Assembly: GCA_018398805.1 (NCBI GenBank)
Contig: JAGFBZ010002557.1
Span: 511,501 to 575,500, forward strand
DNA length: 64,000 bases
Direction: 5' to 3'
Origin: Hirundichthys speculiger
Taxonomy: Eukaryota; Chordata; Actinopteri; Beloniformes; Exocoetidae
Positions 22,900 through 36,235 of this stretch are shown here, piece by piece (the first letter of the stretch is position 1; every line of letters starts with the position of its first letter). A program made the position numbers and the translations under genes. The notes beneath the pieces are model-generated. The model was not told where the DNA came from, searched no databases, and saw only the letters and a program-made list of their open reading frames with translations.

Positions 22900-23420
22900 T
22901 GCCATAACCAAGTAGCTAAAATAGTAAACAGGAACATCTTTATGGGTTGGACGTCCCAAAGTTAGCCTGGGGGACACCGCAACTGGTGAGAGAATGAAAG
23001 AGGAAAAATCCAGCGGGATTTCCAAAACTGTACTGATAAACCGTTGATGACTAACCAGCTGAACAATGTGGCAGTTGAAAAACTCCAGAAAAGGCGTTGA
23101 TATTATAGCAATTCCAAGAGACAGCAACACCAAGAAAAAGGAATAGAAGAAGCTTGAAAAATACAAAGGGTTAAAGGAAGTGAAAAGATGTGGAAAGCAA
23201 AGGAAACCGAGGATGCCTGTGGTACATGGCGTATTTGGGTCTGTGACCCCCAAAACTGGGAGGGTTGCCCCAGCAGATTCTGGGATTAACATTCCAGAAG
23301 AGCGCAGTCTTAGGAAAAACCAAGATACTGCGTAGATCCCTCAGGCCCCCAGGTCTCTTCTGGAGGACAAGGACCACCATATAAGGACAAGCAAGACAAG
23401 CTTTGTACAGTACATAATCC
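22900..23420 (+). pseudogene. LINE 3' end: C-terminal domain of a reverse transcriptase polyprotein
   Basis: In one main frame around 23090-23400 the plus strand reads VDIIAIPRDSNTKKKE, a stop, KKLEKYKGLKE, then GVFGSVTPK and a PEERSL..LRRS-like ending. I recognise this as the region following the RT domain in an abundant fish non-LTR element, where intact copies read IPSDSNIRKKEHEKLEKYQGLKEE. At least one in-frame stop and frameshifts show it is dead. Upstream limits are uncertain. The minus-strand frames at 22885-23292 and 23171-23449 are its shadows. Confidence 0.6.
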
Positions 23421-23449
23421 TTTTTTTTTTCTTTAAACGTACATGTCAC

Positions 23450-23615
23450 TCAATGAGCATATTGGAGGTAATGTGGGGCTTCAATGTCTTGCCCAAGGTC
23501 GCTGTGACTTGTGGTGGAGGTTGGGATCTTACCATCAACGTTCTGGTTGGGGAACAACCTACTCTACTCGCTGAACGACGGCCAATAACCACAGATGCCA
23601 TGAGGCCTGTCCCTA
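23450..23615 (-). mobile_element. Fragment of tRNA-derived SINE (same family as 55704-55925)
   Basis: Reads CAATGTCTTGCCCAAGGTCG followed by GGTTGGGATCTTACCATCAACG and GAACAACCTACTCTACTCGC, which is the reverse complement of a SINE with a tRNA-like head (box B GGTTCGA-type) and the CCTTGGGCAAGACACTGAA body. Diverged and truncated. Confidence 0.6.
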
Positions 23616-26600
23616 GACATTTAAATATATAGCCTTGTGGAAATAGTAATGCCACAGATTACCAGCATTACCTCAGGATGGGTGATGGTTTACCTCACTG
23701 AATGGCATGATGATTTATTCTTAAGTGTATGAGGGTGAAGTGCGTCATTACCCTTAGCGTGGTTGGTCCTATCTTCTTCTTAGTGTTTCTCAGAAAATAT
23801 CAGCTTTCCACACCCTCTATCCTACACCCGCAAATCAAAAATAGACAGTAAAAATTCTGTAATTCATTTGTGTGCTGTTTATAACAAATTGGGTGTAGAC
23901 ACGACATTGTAGGCCTACTAGTATGTGGTTAGTTGAATTTGCCGATATAATTGCCAGTTAGTGTAGGAGTTAAGAGACGCATTTGGCTAAGGAGAAATGT
24001 GGCAGGAGGAGGCTGAGGTGAAGTCTGCATGACGCAGTGCCTCCTCTTAGTGCTGCTTTTTTCAAACAGAGACAGAAACTGATGGTGCTGCGCGTGGTTG
24101 TAGAGGAAGACGTGTGCAGCAGAGCACAGAAGCACGGGTGGAAAAAAGGGGATAGATAAAGCCAAATGATTTTATAGAGATGGGGAAAACAGAAAGAGAG
24201 GTGCTAAAATGTGAGAAGTTGCAGCTGACAGGCATGACATTTTTAAAACAGAAGATCTCGAGGAGGTGGGCATGTTAAAACGGACCGACAGAGAAATTTA
24301 AGTAAGTGTGTTAAAGATTCTGTCTGATGGCGACTGGGTATACCTTGGAGAGGCTACTGAATGAACACCTCATCCATGCACATTCTGGAGAAACCAAAGT
24401 CACCCACAGATGGGCTGCAGAGAAAGGAGGCGCTTCTGCGAAGACGAGCTGTATTCTTGATATTTAACTCTCACTCCGAGCCAATGGAGCTGTGCTTGGT
24501 ACCAGCATTTTCTTCTTCTTCAAATCACGTAGAAGAAAAGGAATGGAAAGATTTTCATGGTTTGGTCACAAAACGTCACATTGTTTCCAAAGTTTGAGTG
24601 TCTGCGCGTGGTCTCCTCCAGTTGGTAGATAATGAGCGCTTGACATAGCAACCACTGAAAATGAATACGTTTGTTTTCTACGGTGATTATCCAAAAACAC
24701 ACATGAAGATCATATTTTGTCTCTTTGGTATTCTTGGTGTTTATTAATTAGCTTTAAGGGAAATCAAATCATGAAGAAAAACGCTCAGACAAACATACGT
24801 TAGATATCGCATCCCAGTGTGATATAAATAGGCTATACTGATTCAGTTTTTTTTTCTGCAGTAAGACAAGCATTCACACAGTCTAATTTAAAAAAAAAAA
24901 CTCTATAATTACTTAAATTTACAGTAACCTTACATTATGGTGAGTTTTATGTGGCTTACTGAGATGAAAGCACAAAAACAGTGTGACACAATAACAGGAG
25001 TCACGGTGAGTGTTGTGGTTGCGTAAGTTAGCGACTAATTTCTTCCAGCGTTCCTCGAGGGTTATGTGTTGTTTTTATTTTATTGTTTGTAAATAAAATT
25101 GCTTCATTTTCCTCCCCTAGAGCTGAGCTACTGTTTTGGCATTTGTGAAGGACTCCTCCACCTACTCAAGCAGTTCACAGTCTGGATCTCCATTAAATGC
25201 CTCGTGTTCGTGGGCACATGGAGGTGAAAGTGCTACCGAATCAGATCCTGTCAGTGCCACACAAATCACCAACAGTGGAACATTTTATACTTTATAGCAC
25301 ACACCTTTATGACAAGAAACTATTCATGAAATATTTTGCTAAAAAAAAAAAAAAATCTCTGATTTACCTTATTTAAATTTGCTTCTCAGGGCATAAGAGG
25401 CCTGGGCCCTAGCTTTCGGAGCAGGTTTTTCTGGCCGCCTCAGGTTTCAAAGCTGGCAGGCTGATCAGAGTGCACGAGGTTTGTGAGCTTTGGCACTGAC
25501 ACACAGCACCAGGCTTTGAGGGCCCATATTGACCTACACAGTAGTTAAATAAACACGCAAACACACATGGTCGCATGAACGAACATTTCATCACTGCTCC
25601 TTTATGTTTCTGTGATTGTATACGATTACTCCGCTACCACGCTCGGTGATGCAATTAAAAGTAACAGTTGAAACACAAAAACATCTGTGGAAAACTGACT
25701 AACAGAGACGTATGAACAGAACATTCAAAGCTCCCTCCACGACTCCTGTTCTTCAAGATTAGCTTACCTCCAGACTAAATTGACTTGGTCTGTGTGTGCA
25801 TGAGTCGAGGACAGATGGGGGGGGCTGATTTTCAGACAACTGCAGGACAGGAGCTTAGTAGGGTGTGAGGTAAGCCCCCCCCCCCTTCATGGCAGCAGGT
25901 CATGTTAAAACAGCACAGACAAGGGGGCAGGGAGGCTTGTGTTTGTACACAGGGAACCCCAGGCAGCTCAGTAAAAGAGCTTTATTATTTAGGCCACTGC
26001 CAAGCAGAGATCAGGGTGGAAAATACACAGGATCCCCGGCGCCAACTCCCTTGCTCTCGGAAAATTTGTCCCAGAAGCATCCAAGCGTAGGGCCTGGATT
26101 TAATCACCCTCTGTGGCATTTGTACTCAGTTTGAAGTAAGAAAGCTACAATCGATAAGCATCAATGTGACCCTTGATCCCTCCACCAGCAATTGCATTAA
26201 AAAGTCACACAGTGAACCTTAAAAAACCTCCTCAACAAAATGTGAACCTTTGACTTGTCAGACAGTATGCTTACTTTTTTACATGGAGTACATGTTTCTG
26301 CTGGAAAGTCTGATCAGCAGTTCTACGACTGGAGGGTTTAAGAAATAGACCAAACTCCCAGTCGAAGGAGAGCTTCTTTTGAGGTTGTGAGGCACTCAGT
26401 GAGATGATTTTCACTAAAGAGAATACCGTAAAAGCAGAAAAACAATGCAGTGGTGGCTTTAAAGTTCAAGCAACAACGGACCAAAATGTGCTATTTTTAT
26501 GCACCTTTCACATCAATGTGAACTGTGTCTGAACTTTTAGGAAACAGAGAGAGGAAGTTTGGAAAGCTTCCGTTTCCCATGGCAGCGCCAGCTTAGCTCT

Positions 26601-28231
26601 CATTAAAGAATGAAAAGTCAGGTTTGTAAACTTAAAAAAGGGCTAAATTTTGGACTCACCACTCAAGTCTGTTTCACAGAGGTCAAAGTTTGAAAAATGA
26701 GGCTTCCTGTCATGCTGCTAAAACCTTTCTCTGCCTACCATTTAATCTATCCAAAGAAACAGTCATTTCTTTTCTGATAGTTTCTAGTGACACGTTAAAC
26801 ATCTACATTAGACAACGGTTGTATATTCCTCTTTGGAGATGCTTATTTTTAATTATTCAACTATACATGCAATAAGGTAGAATATTAGCCAAATCTTAGT
26901 CCAGTTCGAATTGTTTAATCAGTTCAATCAGTTCAATCAACCCTAGGTCTGTTATTGATAGTAAATAGTGGAAATGTTATTACCCCCCCCCCCAAAAAAA
27001 AAAAAGTGAAATAAAGCTGTTTTGACTTAAAAAAGAATATTCTTTGGCAGCAAAATGACAATTGATTCTAGCACTGAATAAACTCGTATTTTATAATCCA
27101 AAATCCTTGTTACACTTAAATCCGATTTTTGCTTCTGAGCAGCACATGTGCACATCTGTCTTTGGTGTTTATATCTGTGTGTTGTTGCTTGGATCACTCT
27201 GTAATTACACCACCAACCAAGAAAAGGCATTTCAGGGTCTCTTCTGCAGCGCTGCAGCTTGCATTGCTGAGCTTCCTTTTGTTTACCTCCTATAGACAGT
27301 TCAAACTTAGCAACTGAGCAAAACAGGAATATCTTAAGTAGTTGATCCTGACAAATGTTAAGAATTAGTCATTTTTACAGACGTTGAAGGAAACTGTCAT
27401 TCTACCCAACTCGGTCGGTTTGGTAGATTTGCTCTTCATCTTCATATTTCCCTTTGCTACTTCTTCCTCATCGTTTCCAATCATATTGCTTCTGCATCAG
27501 CGTGACACGTCGTTATATTTGGAGAGACGTCAGGATCTGGCAGAGGTTCACAGCTACAGTTTAGGTGTGCCATTGCTTTGATTTAGAAGTTTAAATTGGG
27601 CTTTAAGTGAATTACATCTTCGTGTCTTGTCAGAAACTTAAAATTGCAATTTATTCTGACCTAGATTGATTCCCCAAAGGGCTTAATTGCCATTTTGCAG
27701 CAAACACATATTCCGTTCTCACTCAAAAACTGTTTTGATTCATGTTGTTTTGGTCCCAAAAAGTTTAGACTCTACCAACAACGTTCCTCTGACCTCTAAT
27801 CCATGTATGAAGAATGAACTCTTTCTCTGTGGAACAACTTCAGCGACTTTCAGCCCACTGTGTTTACTGTTTTACTGTCATCATTTTGATCAGGCAATTT
27901 GCTAGAATATTTGTGATAACGTTAAAATCAATTCTGCAGGTTCGAACTATTTCCCTCAAGAGAAGAAGAAAATAATATTCTTTAAAAAAAAAAACCTTTA
28001 AAACTCTTATGTTCCTCCGTCTGTCGTCAAGTCATCCTCTGGCTCCCTCATGCTAGTTACGATCCAGGATCCTCTGTCTGACTCCCATTTGTCCAACTTG
28101 CTATTGGATGTAACAGGTGGGTAACTCATTACACAGATCGACAATTTCCTGCATCAGCAGCCTGTTTCTTTGCCTTCTTGCCCCTCTGGCTACATATCAT
28201 CTAAGCCATTGTGTTTGGATTATAAAGACAT
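23616..28231. other. Intergenic, 4.6 kb, no gene defended
   Basis: AT-rich with homopolymers (C run near 25876-25887, mixed C/A run near 26984-27004). A copy of the repeat seen at 60-215 lies at 27688-27800. The blocks around 24360-24600 and 26550-26620 are of higher complexity and could be conserved non-coding DNA, which I cannot test. No exon or RNA gene is recognised. Confidence 0.5.
27688..27800 (+). repeat. Copy of dispersed repeat also at 60-215 and 59030-59120
   Basis: Aligned blocks shared with 60-215: GCCATTTTGC.GCAAA, TCA AAACTG-type then TTGATTCATG, TGGTCCC.AAAAAGTTTA.ACTCT.ACCA. The copy at 59030-59120 shares the downstream part (CTCCTTACC, AATAGATCTAGGGT, TTTTAACTC). The family is unnamed here. 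Confidence 0.55.
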
Positions 28232-28252
28232 GGGGGGGGGGGGGGGGGGGGG
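28232..28252 (+). repeat. G21 homopolymer
   Basis: Twenty-one consecutive G residues, followed by short direct repeats of AACTCATAACA. Such a run can form a G-quadruplex on this strand, and its length is often unreliable in assemblies. Confidence 0.95.
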
Positions 28253-28456
28253 TAAACTCATAACATAACAAACTCATAACACTCATAACATGTTTTTTAC
28301 AAAAAGACACATTTCTAACCTATTCAGTGTTTAACTGACAGCATGGACAGTGACTGTGTTTCTATTACTTTTTCTGTGCTTGAGAGCACATATTACGGTG
28401 TCTGAAGTGACTACTGAATAAAAAACTCTGACATAAACACCCCCCCGTATCCAACA

Positions 28457-28620
28457 TTGAATGAATGAATGAATGAATGCTTTATTTCGGTTTAAAAACA
28501 AAAATAAAATCATGTTTTTACAAAAGAATTTATCAGATAGCAACCGAAAAAGGAGTAGGCTAAAGCCTCAAGGCTTATTTTTGTCTATCCTATACCATCA
28601 GAGGATTAACTTGAATATTC
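28457..28620 (-). repeat. LINE 3' tail with (TTCA)n microsatellite end
   Basis: (GAAT)n at 28457-28480 followed by GCTTTATTTCGGTTT, AGCAACCGAAAAAGGAGTAG and GCTTATTTTTGTCTATCCTATACC. I recognise this as the reverse complement of the 3' end of a common fish CR1/L2-type LINE. The upstream (right) extent is unclear and may reach about 28800. Confidence 0.5.
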
Positions 28621-31600
28621 ATTCAGTCACTTGATTCTTCAATGATGTCATTCATTGAGATCTTCAGAGTTCTTTGACATCACATACCCAATCCATAATA
28701 GAGTTATCCAGCCTCCTCATTCATCATCTTCAACAACACCTTCACATTATGCTGCATTTGTTCTACCTTCAAGAGTGAGTAGTGCAAAGCTTTAACTTTT
28801 CAAATTGTGCACACCACATGGAGGAGATGGGTGGAGTCAAGTAAAATGTTTTACTCCACCCCCTAAAACCAGCTGCTATGAATACAGCCATAAAAACGCT
28901 GTGGAAAAAGCAACTGTTGTAGTTTATCTCTGCACCATTTTGACCAAATTAGATGAGAAGACATAAGAAAATACTGGCAATTTATGAAAAAGGTAAGGAA
29001 TGTCTTCTTTTGAATCATTCTTTTGCTGAACTTGCTCAGAGATACTAGTGTGAGGACGAAATTATCTGGAGATCAAATTTCAAGCCCTGCAGTTAACTGA
29101 TTTCTACCACACAGGAAAGAATAAAAGTGTACAGTAGATGACCATACAGGCCTCTGGCAGTTAAAATGTTGATTCTGAGGTAGCTTTCTCCTTTGTCACA
29201 TTTATATTCCCCCCATATAAAGTAAGTTTTATCCCACATCGCTATTAATCTTTTGTATCCCTTTCAAGATGCTGGTCATCACACAAAAATGTAAGCTGAT
29301 GAAACAAATATCCCTCTTAGAGAAATACAAGCCAGCGATGCATCACGTAGGCTACAGTTGGTTGTTGGGGTTTTTCCCCCATGCTGCTGAGCTTGCTGCA
29401 AGCAAAACTAATCAGAAGCAAGTATGAAGATTTAATGGTCAATGAGGGAAACTTTGGTTGCTTCATCAGCAAATAGCAAAAGGGTTTAGTAGACAGATAA
29501 GCTAGAAATGGTCTGCGCTTGTGTAGTGTTTTTCTAGCTTTACACAATAACCCCTTATTCCCCTCATTCGCACACCAATAGGGGCAGAGTTGCTATGCAC
29601 AAAGTAATTTGAAAATCTTGGTCAGGGAGACTAATGTGAGGCAAAGAAGAGCTGGGCATCGAACTTCAAACCCTGCAGTTAACTGATTATCTGCTTTATT
29701 TCCTGAACTAAAGACAAAAATTGCGTAATAAGTCACTTACTGTATAAATGTATTGCAGATATTATTAAAAGTGAGTGAAAAAAGCAAGAAATACATGTTG
29801 AATGTCCAACAGGAACACAGCTTGAACATATGGAAGTATACAATTCTCATAAAAAAAAAGTCTAAATATAGTGACAAGTTGTAACTGGGGTCAAGCAGAC
29901 TGCGGGCTACTAAACTTTCCTGATCTCAATCAGCACTTGAAAGTATAACACATGCCTAAATTCCAACATTGTTGGGAAGCAGGAGTTGGCAGCATGAGAG
30001 GTGAAACACTGGAAATGATGATTTACCAAATGTAGGCCTACTACCAGGGACGAGAGAGCTGCCAAGCCCAGATGAATTTGCATTCACTCAATAGTTTTGA
30101 CGCTGCAGAGGTAGAAATTTGAAATGCTCATGGACAGACCACATCCCCTAAAATTAAGAGCCTGATATGAGTCAAAGAGACCAGAAAAAAGCAAGGATTA
30201 GGGGAAATATGGACCATCAAATTATAATTTGTAGTGTTCAGGATGTTCGGTGGAGAACTGGTGAGTTAATGATGTTGACTAGCTGTTGTCTCAGGTTAAT
30301 TTATGACTATTAGTTTGACTGACATATTAGAATATAAGAAACCTAATCAATAAATAACTTTTTACTCATTGGTTTTCTTTGCCATGAGGTATTTAAGTTC
30401 ATCCAGGTCTCCGGCACAAATGTTAAATCCTTCTGTAACCTTATTTCCTATATTTACATCATACCACCGGTCTTTTGGGGTGATGTAAAATGCTTTGCTA
30501 GTTTAAAACCAATATTGATGTTTGGGATTTGCAAGGAAATTAGGGTTTTTCTTGAAGCCTTCCGGGCACTTTGGCGAGAGCTTCCCACTGAAAGGTAATC
30601 TGACCACTTTTATGTAGACGGTAATTAACTCTTAACCATAGAGATGATTTCTTTCTCATAATTTTGTCAAAGAAGTAAGATACATCATGATTTAAAACCT
30701 ACTGTTATCACACTGTAGATCTGTCCGTATGGACTGTTGCAGTCTCGCAATTAAACACGGTGTCTGCATTCGAAGTCGCTAGTGGTTATATTGCTCATAC
30801 GCTTCCAAAACCACACATTGCAGAGTGACTGCTACTTGTCTACAAGTCCTGATGTCTGTTTTCGCAACAGCACTAGAAAAACACAGCGCTGCCATAATCT
30901 CTCACTCTGCTCTCCACATCAGTCCCTGGTGTGGACTGCCGGTGCCTTTTTCTTGCCATATGACTCTTATTAGTTTGATATGCAAACCCAGATTCATCTT
31001 TAGTCTCAGGGTTCAGAGATTTTCTCAACGTGAGATTTTCTGTTCTCAGTCTACTGCCTCGAATCAGCCCCCTACAAAAGAAATAAGTTTTTTTTTTTTT
31101 TTTGGGGGGGGGATTTATTGGAGAGTAGTTTTGCACAACCCCCACAGTTCATTTAGACTGTTGAAGGGTCACACCTGGGTTTCATTTATGTCTTTAATTG
31201 CTACAGTAAATGGAGATTTTCAAGCTTATTTTGGAACTCAGTGCCCTTTTCCTCTAGGTCAGAATTACAAACCCATTAGAGCGTATGATCAATAACGGAA
31301 TTACATCATGTGCTTCCACTGAAATGAATGGCCTGCAGCTCTTTTCAAATCTTTGCTGCATTAGGTGCTCCTTGAGGAGCCGTTGGGAGAAAGAAAGGTT
31401 TCTGGATAAGGTGTCTTTGCTCTGTCAACACTTCAAGAAATCAAAGCCTCCTTTTCCCTTCCGGTATGAAAACGCCCTCATGTTTTCAAATTCCTGGTGA
31501 GTGGTGGACTTTTGACTCTTTTTCACAATTGTTTTTCACACACACACACACACACAAACATCCCCTGATGTAGGAGTCTCATGGAGTTTGTTGAAATGTG

Positions 31601-31903
31601 GAGCTGTTGACATGGATCATCTTTATCTTCATAATTAACATAATCCCGTCTAAAAGGTGATGTTTTGTCATCAGGATGAAACTAACTGGAACCAACACTT
31701 GTTTCCTCTCTGTAGATTTGGAGATGGTGGGAATGAATGAATGCTCAGTCCATTTATTCTGGCTGAACCTGCATCATTTACTTTACTTTCACTTGTGTTG
31801 AATATTTATAAAATATTTACAAAATAAGATGTTTTTTTTTATTACAAATTGATTATAAATCATAACTAGGAATACTGAGAGGACTGACTGAATTAATAGC
31901 CTT
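28621..31903. other. Intergenic, no gene defended
   Basis: AT-rich sequence with a T17G10-like run near 31088-31112 and an (AC)n microsatellite near 31539-31555. Several reading frames of 60-156 codons (for example 30825-31295) cross each other and lack motifs, so I read them as chance. Confidence 0.5.
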
Positions 31904-31905
31904 TA

Positions 31906-32521
31906 CAGTGATTCCTTGCCAATTAGCGCTTTAAGTTCCGCGGTTTTAGTTATTCGCGGATTTTTCAGAAATATATAATATAATAAAAACTCAAGAAAAA
32001 ATCGCAGCAACATCACAGGATGTTTTGCGCGTTCTCTCACAGAGAAGAAATGTCAGCCTGGCCCCTTTAAGAAGGTGGCCTTATGGGTAATGTAGTGTGT
32101 GTCGTGGGATGGCAGAACCAAAATGGAGTTAGATGAAAAGTGGAGTGAGCATAAACAGCAGCCCAGCGTGTATAGATTTACATTCTCTGTTAACCAAACA
32201 ATACAACCTGTGTGATGTTACAATTTCCCTGCAGCCAGAATAAAGTACCTGTTCCATGCAGAGAAAACCGGACTGTTTCTTTTGTTGTTGTTAGCGTGTT
32301 AGCCGCTAATTACAAACCAAAAATAGCACAATATTAGCGGTCTCTTTACTACGGTTCAGAGACCAGAGGCTGTGAAGGTAACAGAAAGACCACAGTTGAG
32401 CCTTTGTCTTGTTTCGCTGCAGTGTCTCGCTACTTTTTTTGCGGTTTTTAAACATATTTTAAACACATTATTTAGGCTCGGGGGGCTCCGGCTCCCGTTT
32501 GCAGAAAATAAGGGATCACTG
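31906..32521. mobile_element. Tc1/mariner-type non-autonomous element, TA-flanked
   Basis: Ends CAGTGATTCCTTG (left) and CAAGGGATCACTG-like AAGGGATCACTG (right) are inverted repeats and each is flanked by TA (31904-31905 and 32522-32523). The left terminus continues with AATTAGCGC..CCGCGG..TTATTCGCGGAT, a palindromic style I know from mariner/Tigger-type elements starting CAGTGATCCCTCG. The 616 bp carry no transposase frame. Confidence 0.75.
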
Positions 32522-32523
32522 TA

Positions 32524-33454
32524 CTATCAATATGTCCGTCATGATCTTGGGACTTTGATTTGGTTTAGTTTGGTTTTCTTGTTTCGTAAGGCGTATAGCT
32601 TTTGCTCTAGCACCACATTTAGATTTCATTTTGAAAGTGCCCCCCCAGGTGTGTAGCTTCTTTGTTGGTCTACTCACTACACCTGTAATGTGTTGTCCTA
32701 CGTCGCCTGCCAGTTGTTTAGTCACATCTGTCATACTGAGTTCCTGGTCTGTCTCCTTGACAGTTTTGAGTTTTTGACTATGCTACACCTTTTGTTCGTC
32801 ATTTAAAAAAAAAAAATGTTTTTATAATATACAAGGATATTATTCTCATTTGGGTCCTTGACTTCTGAATCTTAAATCTTTCAGAAATGTGTGAATCAGT
32901 TACTGTGAATCATCCGGTTCAAAATCTAGCCAACATTAAGTTCCAGTACGTCCAAGACCAGAAGTCGGTAAATTTTGCAAGATCGAAGAAAAACACTCCT
33001 GTATGAAATCTCTGATTTACGCATCGCATAGAAATGTGGATATATGATTTACTATCAATTACGTGATTTGTCTTTTCAATTTTGATGACATTTTATGTAC
33101 TATTAATGTAAACATATGACTGAATACTATGAAACTGAGTTAGTGCTTATAATATGCATGAATAATTTTGCACAGTATATGGCCAACAGTGTCTGTTTTT
33201 GAGCTGCAACACCAGGAAAAAAACCTGCATACTGAGTGTTGAAGCTTTGAGTCATTTGCTTCTGTTCTGTGTGGGTGGAAGTTTGTGATGGTGTGATTGC
33301 CAGCTATTGAGAAACACTCCCAAGAGAGTAATCACCCCAACCCCACCTCAACTGTGCAGTAATGGGTGGAGCTTTATCTCTCTAAGATCATTGTTAAAAG
33401 GAAAGTTCTGTTCACAGCACTTTGAAAGCTTAGGGGGGTGAAACCTTATGATTT
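32524..33454. other. Intergenic, nothing recognised
   Basis: AT-rich DNA between two DNA elements. No gene, RNA or named repeat is supported. Confidence 0.5.
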
Positions 33455-33457
33455 AGT

Positions 33458-33924
33458 GGGGCACTTACACTAGGCAATCCATACCCTGCCCAAGCTCGAC
33501 TGACCCCTATAGCCTGGTTCGTTTGGCTTGTGTGAGTGCTCCGCTCCCTGCTTCAAGCATGGCAGGTTTCCTCCGGCAGGACTGGAAGAGGTGCGCTTGG
33601 GCATGGCACGATTGCACATGTGTGTGGAGTCACTTAGCACTCATTTTACAACAAAGCAGTGTAATCCAGGAATTCAAAAATGTAAGAGGGCTTCATCTGA
33701 GCAGAAAACTCAAAAAAGCCACAATTTCAGTCACCTTGATGTCATATTTTCTTAGCCGTTCTCACTTATGATGATTCTCTGAGACAAAGGGGCGCTCAAT
33801 GTAATGATGTGATGACGTGATGACGTGCAGACAAGCGGAAAGTGTGGGCCGGAGAGGGATTTGGGAGGAAGGCTGAGTTGTGCTTGGGGACGCTGTGGTG
33901 CAACTTGGCTAGCGTGGACGCCCT
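33458..33924. mobile_element. Harbinger-like MITE, 467 bp
   Basis: Left end GGGGCACTTACACTAGGCAA and right end, reversed, AGGGCGTCCACGCTAGCCAA are matching but diverged inverted repeats. AGT lies on both sides (33455-33457 and 33925-33927), a 3-bp duplication as in PIF/Harbinger elements. GC content is higher than in the surroundings, and I recognise the GTGCGCTTGGGCA..GGCACGATTGCAC block as a repeated fish sequence. Open frames at 33523-33771 and 33528-33755 lie inside it and are not genes. Confidence 0.55.
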
Positions 33925-33927
33925 AGT

Positions 33928-35869
33928 AAATGGTGATGAAGTATTGAATAGGTGTTTTTATTGTTTTTAGAGAGAGAGATGATAAAGGTTGTGCAACAAA
34001 CCCCTTTTGAGAACAAAGATACTCTCCTGGCTGACATTGTGCAACCTAATCTCAAAACATTTCTCATGTTTCTTCAGTCCATTTCCTACAAGGATGCAGT
34101 TTAATTTTGTCTCCATGTAAATGTTCTACATCTTCAGCTGTCCTTTATCATGATGTCCACTTTCCATGTCTTGCTCGTGCCTATATGACCACAGGAGAAG
34201 GAGGGAATGGTGGAAGGCAATAATACACAGACCCTCATGCTCTGGATCGCTATCTTAGCATTTGTCATACTTTTTTTTTTTCACTCAGAGCACTCTTGTT
34301 TTCAATTCATCTCCCTCTCACAGTTCTTTGCTTTTCTTTTGTGCCCTCATCTTCAGGTAGTTAGCACTCAAATCTAAAAGGTTACCCTCTACATATTTTA
34401 CTGTTTTTCATCATATCATGTGAATCTAAAAAACATTTAATTTACTTTTGTTGGCTTTGTTTAGTCGTTAAAATCGGTAGCACATTAGCTCAAAAGCAAA
34501 TGTGTAGCTTGGCAGAGATGTAAAAAACATAAACTTGATCAACACTTGCTGCTTGATTACAATCCTCAGTGGGTGAAATAATATTTGTAATGTTTTTCTT
34601 TTCCTCTAAGACAGATTATTAATAAGACTCAACTAGGGTTTTCAACTGGAGCCAAGGTTGTGCGTTTGCTTTCAGCCGTTTGTGTGAGTCAGTCCTCCTA
34701 CAATCACAAAGTTTGACAGTTAAATTATTTGTTATACAGCAGCTGTCCTCCGGTTGACTCCTGTTCTGAGCTCTATCACAGCTGTCAGACAGTTTTTTTT
34801 ATTTTGCTTTTAGAAAGAGTCTATTCTATTTACATGTTTTGTAAATTAAACATTTTTTGCTGCTCAGTGCTGCTGACCTCCATCTCAGACACACAACCTT
34901 TCAGTCTCACAAACTGTGGTCTGTTTGTGAGGTAGTCATAAATCCAGGAGGTTGTGGAGGAATCCACCTGGAACTTATGGAGCTTCTCACATAACAACGC
35001 AGGCTGAACGTTATAACGTTATCAAGCTTTACAATATGAATGGCCTTATGTGGACACAGTATGTAGATACCTTTAATTATCCGTCACTGTGAGGCTTCTT
35101 TCTCACTCCCTCTTTTCAGCATTTGCCATGTCCACAGGTAGACATGCAGAATGAGGGTGCACCTTTGTATAGTAATCATTACCTCTTTATATTGTGGTTC
35201 CAATGTGAGATTTATGCTTATTAATGAGCAGTGGAAGTATGGCCAATTTATAATTGATTGACGTTCATGAACATACCCACGATCTTACAATCAAATCTGA
35301 GTTTTACTCAGCACTTCAATTCAAAGTAGAATTTTAGTAAGGGTTAGAGTAAGATTTAATCTTCGTTACTTTCTCCAAGGTCAGAGGTTTACACTGGTTG
35401 ACTGTAGCCTTAAACAGCTTGAGTCATTCCATATGAGGATTTTTGGAATTTGAAGCTTCTGATAGGCTAGCTGACATCATTTGAGTTAACTGTTCCCACA
35501 ATTGACACATAAGGGCCTCATGGAAAATCCTGGATTCTTTTTTTTTTTTCATGGAAGAATCAAAAGAAATCAAACAAGATTATCAGGAAATGAATCGTGT
35601 GTCTGCTTCATCCTTGAAGACGATTTTCAAATGCCAGTAGGTCCCACATTCATATGTTAAAACAATAAAAACCAAATATAAGCAAAAGAGCACACATTTA
35701 TCATACCACTCCAGGGGAGGATGACTTCTGTGTCCCGGTGAGGAACACATACTTTGATATGAGTTATGCAAATGAACCCCCAAAACAAGACTTAAACCAG
35801 GAATAGAGTGTCACCATCCAAATTAAAACATCTTTGGTACTGAGATGAAATGAAATGGCTCACAGTATG
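33928..35869. other. Intergenic, no gene defended
   Basis: AT-rich. The frame at 34729-34935 and others are without motif. Confidence 0.5.
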
Positions 35870-36235
35870 GAGAAAGCCACTGCTCCAAAACCTCCAAAAA
35901 AAAGGCCAGATTACAGTTTGGAACAGCACATTTGGACAAGGATTTTAATTCTCAGAGACATGACATGTGGTTGTATTCGACTAAAACTGAAATGTTCGAT
36001 CACACTGACCCCTTTGTTTGGCTGATAAAGGCATAAACTCCCAGGCTTCAAAACAACATCTGAACCACGAAGCATGGGTTTAGCATCATGTTTTGGGGCT
36101 TCTTCGCTGAAGGATGGACTAGTCCACTTCACAAAATAGATACTGTGTATATTAATACAGATATATTTCAAGACAATCACCAAAATGTTAAAGCTTGAGC
36201 GTGGATGGGTCTAAAATGCTATTGTGTTCCGTCAA
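35870..36235 (+). pseudogene. Tc1-like transposase fragment, decayed
   Basis: The plus-strand frame reads PRSMGLASCFGASSLKDGLV (about 36065-36125), which fits the PKHGGGSIMFWGCFS..GTG segment of Tc1 transposases in degraded form, and ends MLKLERGWV (about 36186-36213), fitting KLKLGRKWV. Upstream, CCAGATTACAGTTTGGAACAGC may be its more N-terminal part. Heavily mutated; moderate confidence only. Confidence 0.5.

Noticed and set aside
30825..31295. 156-codon plus-strand open frame
   Set aside because: It crosses a long T/G homopolymer run, overlaps a frame on the other strand and shows no domain; treated as chance.
33523..33771. Small GC-rich gene or CpG-type promoter
   Set aside because: The block lies inside a MITE with inverted ends and a 3-bp duplication.
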